Below are positions 25,096 to 34,359 of a stretch of DNA of 64,000 bases, one piece after another. Made by a program: the position numbers and the translations under genes. The notes under the pieces are model-generated. The model saw nothing but the letters and a program-made list of their open reading frames with translations, was not told the DNA's origin and ran no database searches. The stretch is taken from positions 62,001 through 126,000 of the forward strand of contig NZ_BSTM01000012.1 in assembly GCF_030269515.1 (NCBI RefSeq). The letters are read 5' to 3'. Numbering within the stretch: position 1 is the stretch's first letter; every line of letters begins with the position of its first letter. The stretch is from Actinomadura sp. NBRC 104412 (GTDB lineage: Bacteria > Actinomycetota > Actinomycetes > Streptosporangiales > Streptosporangiaceae).

Positions 25096-26174
25096 GCGGA
25101 AAGCCTCACCGGTTCGGCCCGTACACCCGACTCGGCGTCGAAGAACCGCAGCCGCGTCGCCTCCACGGCGAACTCGTGGGTCTCCCCGGCGCTCAGCGGG
25201 AGCGTCACCGTGGCCGGCAGCCGGGCGATCACCCGGGTCTCCTCGCCGATGCCGGTGACCGTCCCGTACACGTGCCGGTCGCCCGACAGGTACTCCATCC
25301 GCTCGATCCGCAGCGGCATCGTGACCCGCTCGTCCACCTGGACGACCTCGGCGGGCAGCAGGTGCTCGGGACGGAACCCGACCAGCCGGTCGGACCGGGG
25401 CACCAGGTTCATGGGAGGCGAGCCGATGAAGGTCGCCACGAACGTGTCGGCGGGGTCGTCGTACACCTCGACGGGAGTGCCGACCTGACGCACCTTGCCG
25501 CGTTCCAGAACGGCGATGCGGTCGCCGAGCCCCATCGCCTCGGCCTGGTCGTGCGTCACGTAGATGGTGGTGGTGCCGACCCGCTCCTGGAAGCGGCGCA
25601 GCTCGTCCCTGGCGGTGGCGCGCAGCTTGGCGTCCAGGTTGGACAGCGGCTCGTCCAGCAGGAACACCGCCGGGTCGCGGACCAGCGCCCGCGCGAGCGC
25701 GACCCGCTGCCGCTCGCCGCCCGACAACTGCCGGGGACGCCGTCCCAGCAGCGGTTCGATGCCCAGCAGGCCCGCCGCCCACCGCGCCTTCTTCTCCCGC
25801 TCGGCGCGGTCGACCTTCTCGGCCTTGAGCGGGAAGACGATGTTGTCCAGGACGCTCTTGTGCGGGTACAGCGCGTACGACTGGAACACCATCGCGACCT
25901 GCCGGACGCGCGGCGGAAGCCCGTTCACCACCTGCCCGTCGATGAGCACCTCGCCGCCGGTGGGCTGCTCCAGCCCCGCGATGGTGCGCAGCAGCGTCGT
26001 CTTCCCGCACCCGGACGGCCCGAGCAGCACGAGGTACTCCCCGGCTTCGGCGGCGAGGTCCACGCCGTCCAGGGCACGCGTGTCCGCGTCCCGTGCGGTG
26101 CCCGTCCGTCTCCGCCGGGCCCGCACATGCCCGTCGTAGACCTTCACCAGTTCCCGAACCTCAACGGTCTTCAT
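25092..26174 (-). CDS. Sugar ABC transporter ATP-binding protein, MalK/UgpC type
   Basis: A 360-residue ATPase. Walker A is GPSGCGKTTLL, the Q-loop MVFQSYALYPHKSV, signature LSGGERQRVALARAL, Walker B VFLLDEPLSNLDAKL and the H-loop THDQAEA. A C-terminal regulatory TOBE-type domain follows from about residue 235. An unusual basic insert (HVRARRRRTGTARDADT) interrupts the first strands near residues 16-32. It sits between the binding protein gene and the permeases; the gap to the former is 64 bp. Confidence 0.94.
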   Translation of the reverse strand: MKTVEVRELVKVYDGHVRARRRRTGTARDADTRALDGVDLAAEAGEYLVLLGPSGCGKTTLLRTIAGLEQPTGGEVLIDGQVVNGLPPRVRQVAMVFQSYALYPHKSVLDNIVFPLKAEKVDRAEREKKARWAAGLLGIEPLLGRRPRQLSGGERQRVALARALVRDPAVFLLDEPLSNLDAKLRATARDELRRFQERVGTTTIYVTHDQAEAMGLGDRIAVLERGKVRQVGTPVEVYDDPADTFVATFIGSPPMNLVPRSDRLVGFRPEHLLPAEVVQVDERVTMPLRIERMEYLSGDRHVYGTVTGIGEETRVIARLPATVTLPLSAGETHEFAVEATRLRFFDAESGVRAEPVRLSA

Positions 26175-26238
26175 AGGGCCACCCGTCGGCGAGTCAGGGC
26201 GCCGTACGGCGCCGGGCGAAGCGAGGCCACGGGCACGG

Positions 26239-27639
26239 TCAGCCCCCGACCAGGCGGCGGTTGCGCCAGTTGCGGAAGATGCGGTTGATCTGGCCCTCCG
26301 CCTCCTCCACCGCCTGCTTCGCGCTGACCTGGCCGCGGGCGGCGCGGCCGAACATGGTGGGCAGCACGTTGGTGCTGAAGATCTCGCCGATGGCCGGGTT
26401 GGACGGGCCGGGGTAGCCGATGTTGGCGCTCCAGGACGTGGCGGTCTTCAGCAGGCTGAGCTTGTTGGGCGGGTTGGCGCCGTAGGGGTCCTTGTCCAGC
26501 CAGTCGTTGGCCTGCGGGACGAGGGACGGCCAGGCGGGCAGGTCGTACAGCTCGGAGTGGTAGGTCACCGAGGGGAAGTTGGCGGTGTAGTGCAGCAGGA
26601 ACTCCTTGGCCGCGTCCGGGTTCCCGGCGTGCTTGGGGACGATCCACTGCTGGATGACGTGCTGGGCGGCCAGGGCGGCGCGCGGGCCGCGCAGCGCGGG
26701 GACGAAGAAGATGTCGTCGGCGATGGTGGGGTTGGTGCCGGCCGCGGTGCGCCAGGCGGAGATCGAGTTGACGATGTACGACGACTTGCCCGCGATCATC
26801 TGCTGGTTGTTGGACGCGGGGACCCAGGAGAACACCTCCTCGGTCTCGGCGCCCTTCCACAGCCGGGTCATGAAGTCGACCGCGGCCACGGCCTCGTCGG
26901 AGTTGAGGGTGACGCGCTCGTTGGCGTCCTGCTCGGAGGCGCCGAAGGACCACAGCAGCGCCCGCGCGACCATGTTGGAGTCGGTCTCGGGGGACAGGCC
27001 CAGGCCGCACGGGACGCCGGTGGTGCGTTTGATCTCGCTGGCGCCGCGCAGCAGTTCGTCCCAGCTACCGGGGCCGTTGGGCATGCCGACCTTCTGCCAC
27101 ATCGACTTGCGGTAGTTGCCCGGGTCGGGGGACCAGCCGGGGCAGTAGCAGTAGAACCGCTCGGTGTTGGGGTTGAAGCTGGACTTGCGGCACAGCTCAA
27201 GCTGCTGCCCCCACCGCCGGTTGGCCTCCTGGACGACATCGGTCATGTCGAGGACGGACGGCTCGTACTGGGAGAACGGGGCGATGTGCTGGATCAGGTC
27301 GTGGCCCCGCCCGGCCTGGATCTCGGAGGCGGCGCGGCGCGGCACGTCCACGGTGTTGATGTGGTCGATGCGGACGTCGACGCCGACCTTCTTGCCCCAG
27401 TCGGCGGCGAACTTGTCGAACCACTTGTCGTGGCGGGGGACGAAGTGGCTCCACATCAGGACGCTGAGGGAGCCGCTGAGTTTTCTCCCGGGGGAGGAGA
27501 AGACCTCCTTGGGGGCGCCGCCGGTGTTCCTGGCGGCGGGGCCGCTGGTCTCGCTGGCGCACCCGGCGGTGAGGCCGTACGCGCCGGCCGCGAGGGCGGT
27601 GGACGTCAGGAAGCCGCGTCTGCTGAGCCGATCAGCCAT
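26239..27639 (-). CDS. Tat-exported lipoprotein, sugar ABC transporter substrate-binding protein
   Basis: A 466-residue extracellular solute-binding protein. The N-terminus SRRGFLTSTALAAGAYGLTAGC holds a twin-arginine signal (RRGFLTS) and a lipobox with the lipidated Cys near residue 26 (LTAGC). The mature part looks like family-1 sugar-binding proteins (SLSVLMWSHFVPRHDKWFDKF, SWDELLRGASEIKRTTGVPCGLG, and an NSDEAVAAVDFMTRLWKG segment). It would capture substrate at the membrane face and hand it to the permeases. ATG 27639 is preceded by GAGGAGAG. It is the first gene of the importer operon. Confidence 0.92.
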   Translation of the reverse strand: MADRLSRRGFLTSTALAAGAYGLTAGCASETSGPAARNTGGAPKEVFSSPGRKLSGSLSVLMWSHFVPRHDKWFDKFAADWGKKVGVDVRIDHINTVDVPRRAASEIQAGRGHDLIQHIAPFSQYEPSVLDMTDVVQEANRRWGQQLELCRKSSFNPNTERFYCYCPGWSPDPGNYRKSMWQKVGMPNGPGSWDELLRGASEIKRTTGVPCGLGLSPETDSNMVARALLWSFGASEQDANERVTLNSDEAVAAVDFMTRLWKGAETEEVFSWVPASNNQQMIAGKSSYIVNSISAWRTAAGTNPTIADDIFFVPALRGPRAALAAQHVIQQWIVPKHAGNPDAAKEFLLHYTANFPSVTYHSELYDLPAWPSLVPQANDWLDKDPYGANPPNKLSLLKTATSWSANIGYPGPSNPAIGEIFSTNVLPTMFGRAARGQVSAKQAVEEAEGQINRIFRNWRNRRLVGG

Positions 27640-27820
27640 GGGAGCTCTCCTCGCTGAAGTCTCCCTCCGAAGTTAGATCGACACGGCCCTCTCATCCAGC
27701 GACGAATTGGTAACTCCATGCAACAGCGATGACTTACGTCACAGCAATAACAAACACGACAAAACGCCGGAAAATCGCGTGCCACGCCCCGGCACGAGCG
27801 CGACAGACCTCGCGTGCCCG
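27640..27820 (-). promoter_or_regulatory. Leader and promoter region of the ABC importer operon
   Basis: This 181-bp stretch is AT-richer than its surroundings between about 27695 and 27775. It contains an imperfect palindrome TGAC-TTAC-GTCA at 27730-27741, with flanks partly continuing the symmetry (GCGATGAC/GTCACAGC). It is a reasonable operator for sugar control of the importer. No clear -35/-10 pair was settled. The left end of the region is the ribosome site of the binding-protein gene. Confidence 0.4.
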
Positions 27821-28651
27821 TTACTTGCCGGTGGCCTCGGTGTACGCCTGAAGCACCTCGGCGGGCGGCCCGTCCATCTTGATCTGGCCCTCGTCCAGCC
27901 AGATCACCCGGTTGCAGGTCTCCTCGATCACATCGAGGTTGTGCGCGACCAGGAACACCGCGCCGGCGTCCTTGCGCAGCTCGTCGATCTTGGCCTTGCT
28001 GCGCCGCTTGAACTTGGCGTCGCCGGTGGCCAGCGCCTCGTCGATGAGCATCACGTCGTGCGTGCGTGCTGCGGCGATCGCGAACCGCAGGCGGGCGCCC
28101 ATCCCGGAGGAGTAGGTCGACATCGGGTAGTCGATGAAGCCCTTCTTGAGATCGGCGAACTTCACGATCTCCTCGTACTTCGCCTTGGTCTCCTCCTGGC
28201 TGAGGCCCATGGCCAGGCAGCCCAGGACGATGTTGCGGGAGCCGGACAGGTCGCGCATCAGCGCGGCGTTCACGCCCAGCAGGGAGGGCTGCCCGTCGGT
28301 GTAGACGGCGCCGCGCGCGGGCGGCAGCAGCCCGGCGATGGCCTTCAGCAGGGTGGACTTGCCGGACCCGTTGGTGCCGATCACGCCGATCGCGTCGCCC
28401 CGGTACGCGATGAACGAGACGCCGCGGACCGCGTGCACCTCGGTCATCGAGGGCCGCTGCTGGCGGCGGAGGATGCGCAGCAGCGCGCTGGCCGCCGTGC
28501 CCTTGCCGCCGCCGCTGCTGTAGACGCGGTAGATGATGTGCAGGCCGTCCACCACCACGATCGGCTCGCGGGTGGGGTCGATCACGACCTCGGGCTGCTG
28601 CGTGCCGTTCACGCGTGCCTGCTCTTTCAGCTCCCTGAGCGCCTTAGCCAC
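27821..28651 (-). CDS. Polysaccharide/teichoic acid export ABC ATPase (TagH/Wzt type)
   Basis: A 276-residue ATPase of the polymer exporter class. Walker A is GTNGSGKSTLLKAIAGLL, the signature region MSTYSSGMGARLRFAIA and Walker B VMLIDEALATGD. The YSSGM signature and the ASLLGVNAALMRDLSG-like region (SLLGVNAALMRDLSGSRN) are typical of TagH/Wzt/RfbE. It lacks the C-terminal carbohydrate domain of long Wzt proteins. GTG 28651 is chosen because GGAGGAGAGG lies upstream; it overlaps the permease stop by 8 bp. It would drive export of an undecaprenyl-linked glycopolymer. Confidence 0.9.
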   Translation of the reverse strand: MAKALRELKEQARVNGTQQPEVVIDPTREPIVVVDGLHIIYRVYSSGGGKGTAASALLRILRRQQRPSMTEVHAVRGVSFIAYRGDAIGVIGTNGSGKSTLLKAIAGLLPPARGAVYTDGQPSLLGVNAALMRDLSGSRNIVLGCLAMGLSQEETKAKYEEIVKFADLKKGFIDYPMSTYSSGMGARLRFAIAAARTHDVMLIDEALATGDAKFKRRSKAKIDELRKDAGAVFLVAHNLDVIEETCNRVIWLDEGQIKMDGPPAEVLQAYTEATGK

Positions 28652-29615
28652 GGCCGTACCTCTCCTCCGCACGGTAGAAGTACCAGAAACCCCCGAGGAA
28701 GGCGATCAGCGACCAGATCACGCCGAGCACCCACATCTGGGTGAAGTTCATGTTGTACGGCGCCACGTCCGAGTGGAAGCTGTCGATCAGGGCGTAGCGC
28801 ATCAGCGTGATGAACACCGCCCCGGGGTTGGCCTCCAGGACCTGCCCCACCCACGAGTGGCCCTGGTCGGCGAACCGCTGGGCCATGGCGGGGATGAAGA
28901 AGAACACGCCGGAGAAGTACAGCCAGGTTCGCGTGATGAACGGGAGCAACTGCTGGATGTCGCGGACGAAGGCGCCCAGCCTGGCGATGGCCAGGCTGAT
29001 GCCGATGTTGAACACCAACTGGAGCAGCAGCACCGGCACGACCAGCAGCCAGCGCAGGGTGGGCGGCTCGCCGGTGGCCAGCACGATGATCAGCAGCACG
29101 GCCATGGAGATCAGCAACTGCTGGAGCTCCATCAGCACGTGCGCGAACGGCAGCGAGGCGCGCGGGAAGTGCAGGGCCCTGATCAGCGAAAGGTTGTTGC
29201 CGATCGACTTGGCGCCCGCGGTCAGCGAACGCTGCGTGAACGTGAAGACGAACACGCCGGTGATCAGGTAGGCGGTGAAGTTGCTGATCCCCCGGTCGGT
29301 GTTGAGCAGCACACCGAAGATCAGGAAGTAGACCCCGGCGTTGAGCAGCGGGGTGAGCACCTGCCAGAGCTGTCCCAGCCTGGAGCTGCTGTAGGTGGAA
29401 GCGGTCTTGGCGGAGGCGAAGTTCCAGATGAACGTGCGTCGCTGCCACAGCGCGCGGATGTACCTGCCGGGCGAGGGGCGCGCCGCACTCTGGGTCAGAC
29501 CGTGTCGCGCGGCGAATTCGGCCAGCGACTCGCCGCCCACTCCGTTCAGGGAAGGCTGTGCGATGTCGCCGGCCGGATCGCCACCCGAGGTGCTGAGCCG
29601 TTCCGGGTGACTCAT
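28644..29615 (-). CDS. ABC-2 polymer export permease (TagG/Wzm type)
   Basis: A 323-residue permease of the ABC-2 class. A cytoplasmic N-terminus of about 95 residues leads to FASAKTASTYSSSRLGQLWQV and then six membrane spans, ending in a basic tail (FYRAEERYGRG). It pairs with the overlapping ATPase gene as a glycopolymer exporter. ATG 29615 is chosen over an upstream in-frame start at 29762 because the extra residues are not family-like. The divergent neighbour is a PAP2-lipid kinase fusion, also an envelope gene. Confidence 0.9.
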   Translation of the reverse strand: MSHPERLSTSGGDPAGDIAQPSLNGVGGESLAEFAARHGLTQSAARPSPGRYIRALWQRRTFIWNFASAKTASTYSSSRLGQLWQVLTPLLNAGVYFLIFGVLLNTDRGISNFTAYLITGVFVFTFTQRSLTAGAKSIGNNLSLIRALHFPRASLPFAHVLMELQQLLISMAVLLIIVLATGEPPTLRWLLVVPVLLLQLVFNIGISLAIARLGAFVRDIQQLLPFITRTWLYFSGVFFFIPAMAQRFADQGHSWVGQVLEANPGAVFITLMRYALIDSFHSDVAPYNMNFTQMWVLGVIWSLIAFLGGFWYFYRAEERYGRG

Positions 29616-29667
29616 GCGCGGAAGCCTATTGCAGTCCACCATCTGTGAGAGACGTTCGCCGGTATGT

Positions 29668-29728
29668 GATCTCCGAATTGAGATCTTCGGTGAATCATGT
29701 CGGACCTCCCGGGGATACCCCCGACATG
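29668..29728. promoter_or_regulatory. Paired inverted repeats between exporter and PAP2-kinase genes
   Basis: The 239-bp divergent gap holds GATCTC-n6-GAGATC (29668-29685) and CATGTCGG-n17-CCGACATG (29696-29728), both perfect. They could be operators or leader structures for either gene. No promoter hexamers were assigned. Confidence 0.4.
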
Positions 29729-29854
29729 CGAGCGGATCACCTTGAACGGCGTTCCTGGGCATCCAGAGTAGTGCCGCCCCCCCGATATTCGCTGGTCGGC
29801 AGGGTTCTGGAGGGGCGTGCGTGCGGGCGTGGCGGTGGTTCGGCGGAGTCCGCT

Positions 29855-31468
29855 GTGAGCCTCGCCACGGAGGAGCGGCGCAAGCCCTTCCTCTACCGGA
29901 AGGGGCCGCTGCGCAGGCTCGGGCGGCTCGACCGCTGGGCGTTCGACCGGGTGGCCGCCGCGCACCTGCCCGGCCTGGAGAACGTGCTGCCCCGGCTGTC
30001 CCGCGCCGCCGACCACGGGGTGCTGTGGTTCACGGTGGCCGGGACGATGGCGCTGACCCGGCGGGCCAGGCTGCGGCGCGCCGCGCTGCGCGGCGCGATC
30101 GGGATCGCGGTGGCCGGCCCGGTGGTGAACGTGCTCGGCAAGCACGCGTTCCGGCGGGCCCGGCCGGTCGTGAACCTGGTGCCGCCGATCCGGATCCGGT
30201 GGGAGCTCCCGACCTCGCACGCGTTCCCGTCCGGGCACTCGGCCTCGGCCGCGGCGTTCGCGACGGGGGTGGCGATGGAGGCGCCGCGCGCCGTGGCCGT
30301 CCCGGTGGCGATCACGGCCGGGGCGGTGGCGTTCGCCCGGATCTACACCGGCGCGCACTACCCGGGGGACGTGCTGGCCGGTGTCGGGATCGGCGCCCTG
30401 GCCGCGATCGGCACCCGCCTGGTCTGGCCGGCGCGCCCACCGGTCGCGCACATCACCAGGACCTCCACCGAGCGGGTCACCGTCACCGGGGACGGGCGGG
30501 GCCTGGTCGTGGTCGTCAACGACACCGCGGGCGGTGCCGACACCGGCATGCCGTCCGTACCGATCCTGCGCAACGCGACCGAGGCCGCCGTCTCCCTGCT
30601 GGAGCGGGAACTGCCGGCCGCGCGGATCGTCTGGCTGGACCCGGACGAGGACGTGGACAAGGCGCTGGAGGTCGCCGCCGCCCAGGGGGAGATCCTCGGC
30701 GTGATCGGCGGTGACGGCACGGTGAACGCCGGGGCGCGCGCCGCTCTGCGGCACGACGTCCCGATGCTGCCGATTCCGGGCGGGACGTTCGACCACTTCG
30801 CCAGGGCGCTGGGCCTGGAGACGGCCGAGGACGCCGTCGCGGCGTACCGGGGCGGGCGGCTCGGGCATGTCGACGTCGGGCTGATCGTCGCCCCGCCGCA
30901 CGACGGCTCCACCCGCTCCACCGGCGACGACGACTCCACGGGTGAGCTGATCTTCCTGAACACGGCCGGGCTCGGCGCGTACACCGAACTGGTGGAGCGG
31001 CGGGAGCGGCTGGCCGGGCGGCTGGGCAGGTGGCCCGCGCTGGTGGTCGCGGCGGCGCGCACGTTCCGGCGCTCCGAGCCGGTGCCGCTGCTGGTCAACG
31101 GGCGGCGGAGGCTGGTCTGGCTGGGGTTCGTCGGCAACTGCATGTACGGGTCGCGCGGCCCCGCCCCCACCTGGCGCGCTCATCTGGACGACGGAAGGCT
31201 CGACATCCGCCTGGTCACCACCGGACGGCGGGTGCCACGGCTGCGCGCGCTCGCGGCCGTCCTGGCGGGGCACCTGCACCTCACCCCCGGATACCTGTCC
31301 TGGCACGCGGGCACGCTGGAGCTGGCGTCCCTGGACGGGGAGCTGACCCTGGCCAGGGACGGCGAGCTGACCACGCTGCCGTCCGCCGTCCACATCACCA
31401 AGCGGCCCGGGGCGCTGGCGGTGTTCTGCCTCCCGTCCAGGGGAGGCGGCGGGTTCGCCCGGTCCTGA
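29855..31468 (+). CDS. PAP2 phosphatase fused to diacylglycerol kinase-like domain
   Basis: A 537-residue bifunctional protein. The N-terminal half has the three PAP2 phosphatase motifs: KHAFRRARP, SHAFPSGHSAS and ARIYTGAHYPGD, among membrane spans. The C-terminal half is a diacylglycerol/sphingosine kinase catalytic domain with LGVIGGDGTVNAGA and PIPGGTFDHFARALGL. One half removes phosphate from a lipid and the other adds it, so it may balance phospholipid or undecaprenyl phosphate pools; this is inferred. GTG 29855 follows GGCGGAG at 7 nt. It is divergent from the polymer exporter. Confidence 0.9.
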   Translation: MSLATEERRKPFLYRKGPLRRLGRLDRWAFDRVAAAHLPGLENVLPRLSRAADHGVLWFTVAGTMALTRRARLRRAALRGAIGIAVAGPVVNVLGKHAFRRARPVVNLVPPIRIRWELPTSHAFPSGHSASAAAFATGVAMEAPRAVAVPVAITAGAVAFARIYTGAHYPGDVLAGVGIGALAAIGTRLVWPARPPVAHITRTSTERVTVTGDGRGLVVVVNDTAGGADTGMPSVPILRNATEAAVSLLERELPAARIVWLDPDEDVDKALEVAAAQGEILGVIGGDGTVNAGARAALRHDVPMLPIPGGTFDHFARALGLETAEDAVAAYRGGRLGHVDVGLIVAPPHDGSTRSTGDDDSTGELIFLNTAGLGAYTELVERRERLAGRLGRWPALVVAAARTFRRSEPVPLLVNGRRRLVWLGFVGNCMYGSRGPAPTWRAHLDDGRLDIRLVTTGRRVPRLRALAAVLAGHLHLTPGYLSWHAGTLELASLDGELTLARDGELTTLPSAVHITKRPGALAVFCLPSRGGGGFARS

Positions 31469-31524
31469 CCGGGTACGACGCGCTAGAACCGGAGAGATCA
31501 CGGCGAGATCGAGAAGGGGAGACG

Positions 31525-31758
31525 ATGCCGGACGCCACGTCGAACGGAGTCGACCCGCGCGCGCTCAGCGATGAAGATCTCCTACGCGAGCTGAGGCACC
31601 TCCACGAGACCAGGACCGACGCGCTGCGGCACGCGGCCGACCAGGCGCTCGCGGAGCACAGCCGCCGGACGAACCAGCTTGAGGCCGAGTACCTGACCCG
31701 CTATCCCGAGCGGGAGGTGGACCCCGAGCGGCTGCGCGCGGGCGCCCGCGCGCGCTGA
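31525..31758 (+). CDS. DUF6158 family small protein
   Basis: A 77-residue charged, helical protein. VDPRALSDEDLLRELRHLHETRTDAL and RRTNQLEAEYLTRYPE match the small actinobacterial DUF6158 family as I remember it (segments abbreviated here: SDEDLLRELRHLHETR). Function unknown. ATG 31525 has GAAGGGGAG upstream. It lies 56 bp after the PAP2-kinase gene and 34 bp before the YceI gene, so the three could be co-transcribed. Confidence 0.8.
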   Translation: MPDATSNGVDPRALSDEDLLRELRHLHETRTDALRHAADQALAEHSRRTNQLEAEYLTRYPEREVDPERLRAGARAR

Positions 31759-33171
31759 GACGGGCGGGACGGGGTTCGCCTAGGGTGACGCCATGGGAAC
31801 GATCGAGCTGGGCCCGGAACGCGGGCGGCTGCTGATCAAGACCGGCCGGACCGGTCTCGGCCGCCGCGCCGGGCACGATCTCACGATCGAGGCCACCCGC
31901 TGGTCCGGGGCGCTGACCCTTCCGGGGGACGCCACGAGCGTGGCCGACGCCACGGCCGAAGGCTCGTCCGTCGAGGTGCGGGTGCCGGTGGACGCGCTGG
32001 ACGTCCGCGAGGGCGCCGGTGGCGTGCTGCCGCTGTCCGACCAGGACCGTACCGAGATCCTCGGGAACCTGCGCACGGTGCTGGGCGCCGCGGAGCATCC
32101 GGAGATCACCTTCGAGTCGACCGGCGTCCACGGCACGCCCGCCGAGTTCACCGTCGAGGGACGGCTGACGGTCGCGGGCCGTACCGAGCCGCTGGCGCTG
32201 CGGGCGCGGGCCGAGGACGGCAGGGTCGTCGGCTCGGCGACGGTCAAGCAGACCCGGTGGGGGATCAAGCCCTACTCGGCGTTCTTCGGCGCGCTCAAGC
32301 TGGCCGACGACGTCGCCGTGGAGTTCGACCTCCGGCTGTGACCGGCCGACCGGGTGACCGGGTGGCGCGCGCGCCCGCGCGGCCCGTGTGAACTGGTCGT
32401 CGAACGTACGCGGGAAGGGCAGCATCCGGTGTCGCCCCATGGCCCGCCAGGGCGCGAGGCCGCGCACGGCGTTGAACCCCGCCGCCGTGAAAACCATGCC
32501 GGTGAACGCCTCGGGTGGCGGCAAGCGCACCGGGTAGCGGTCCAGGTGGGTGAGCCCGGCCGGCAGGGGATCGGGACGGTACGCAACCGGGCAGACCAGC
32601 ACGAAGTCGGGATCGGCGCCTTCGAGGGCCGCCACGTCCGCTGCATACCCTGCCAGCTCGGCGATTTCCTCCCGCGGCCCGCTGTGCACGATCACCCACG
32701 CGTCCGCCGGGACGTCCGCGGGGCCGATGCTCGGAGGGTCCGCCAAGGTCAGCGGCGCCACCTCGGCGGACCGCGCCCGCAGGTACGCCAGGTGCCCGGG
32801 GTCCAGGTCCTCCAGCACGTACGTACGGTCGAACCGGGGAGTGTCGTCCGGAAGGACGCGGCGGTAGGCGTCCCAGCGCAGCAGCCGCGCCAGGTGGATC
32901 ACCCGCGCGCCGGGCGGGACGGACGCGGCCGTGAGGTCGCCCCGCAGCCCCGCCGGGAACGCGCCGACGATCAGCTCCTCGACATCGAGGCCAGCCAGGA
33001 CACCGGCGTCCGGCCGCAGCACCCGTGAGAAGGCCGTCCGCACGCGGGGATCGCCGGCGAACGGCGAGCCGGTGAACACGGTGACGGCGCGTCCCTCAAG
33101 ACCGGCCATCCGCAGGTACGCCCGCAGCCGGGTCAGATGGCCGAGCCCGCCGCCCTCCGCCCAGCAGGCGA

Positions 33172-33175
<4 letters not shown>
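31565..33175 (-). CDS. Glycosyltransferase; conserved part 32385-33175, true 3' end uncertain
   Basis: The first ~263 residues look like a glycosyltransferase of the MurG/GT28-like fold: MIACWAEGGGLGHLTRLRAY with the nucleotide-sugar loop, IHLARLLRWDAYRRVLPD and TGMVFTAAGFNAVRG, ending around FDDQFTRAARAR at about 32385. The frame then stays open to 31565 across antisense of the YceI and DUF6158 genes, with no family-like sequence. I think the real protein ends near 32340-32390. A one-base slip in the GC repeat at 32364-32380 would bring a stop at 32272. The formal coordinates are given because no earlier in-frame stop exists. It overlaps the next glycosyltransferase gene by 4 bp at its start. 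Confidence 0.65.
31793..32341 (+). CDS. YceI-family lipid-binding protein
   Basis: A 182-residue YceI-like lipocalin-type beta barrel (GTIELGPERGRLLIKTGRTGLG, LSDQDRTEILGNLRTVLG, FTVEGRLTVAGRTEPL, QTRWGIKPYSAFFGALKLADDV). Relatives bind isoprenoid lipids. It has no signal peptide, so it should be cytoplasmic. Its position after the PAP2-kinase gene would fit lipid handling. The opposite strand carries the read-through end of a glycosyltransferase frame, which I treat as spurious in this part. Confidence 0.9.
   Translation: MGTIELGPERGRLLIKTGRTGLGRRAGHDLTIEATRWSGALTLPGDATSVADATAEGSSVEVRVPVDALDVREGAGGVLPLSDQDRTEILGNLRTVLGAAEHPEITFESTGVHGTPAEFTVEGRLTVAGRTEPLALRARAEDGRVVGSATVKQTRWGIKPYSAFFGALKLADDVAVEFDLRL

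Positions 33176-34330
<1,155 letters not shown>

Positions 34331-34359
<29 letters not shown>

Noticed and set aside
23006..25488. Long plus-strand frames opposite the ABC permeases
   Set aside because: His/Gln/Arg-rich antisense translations of membrane proteins, without ribosome sites.
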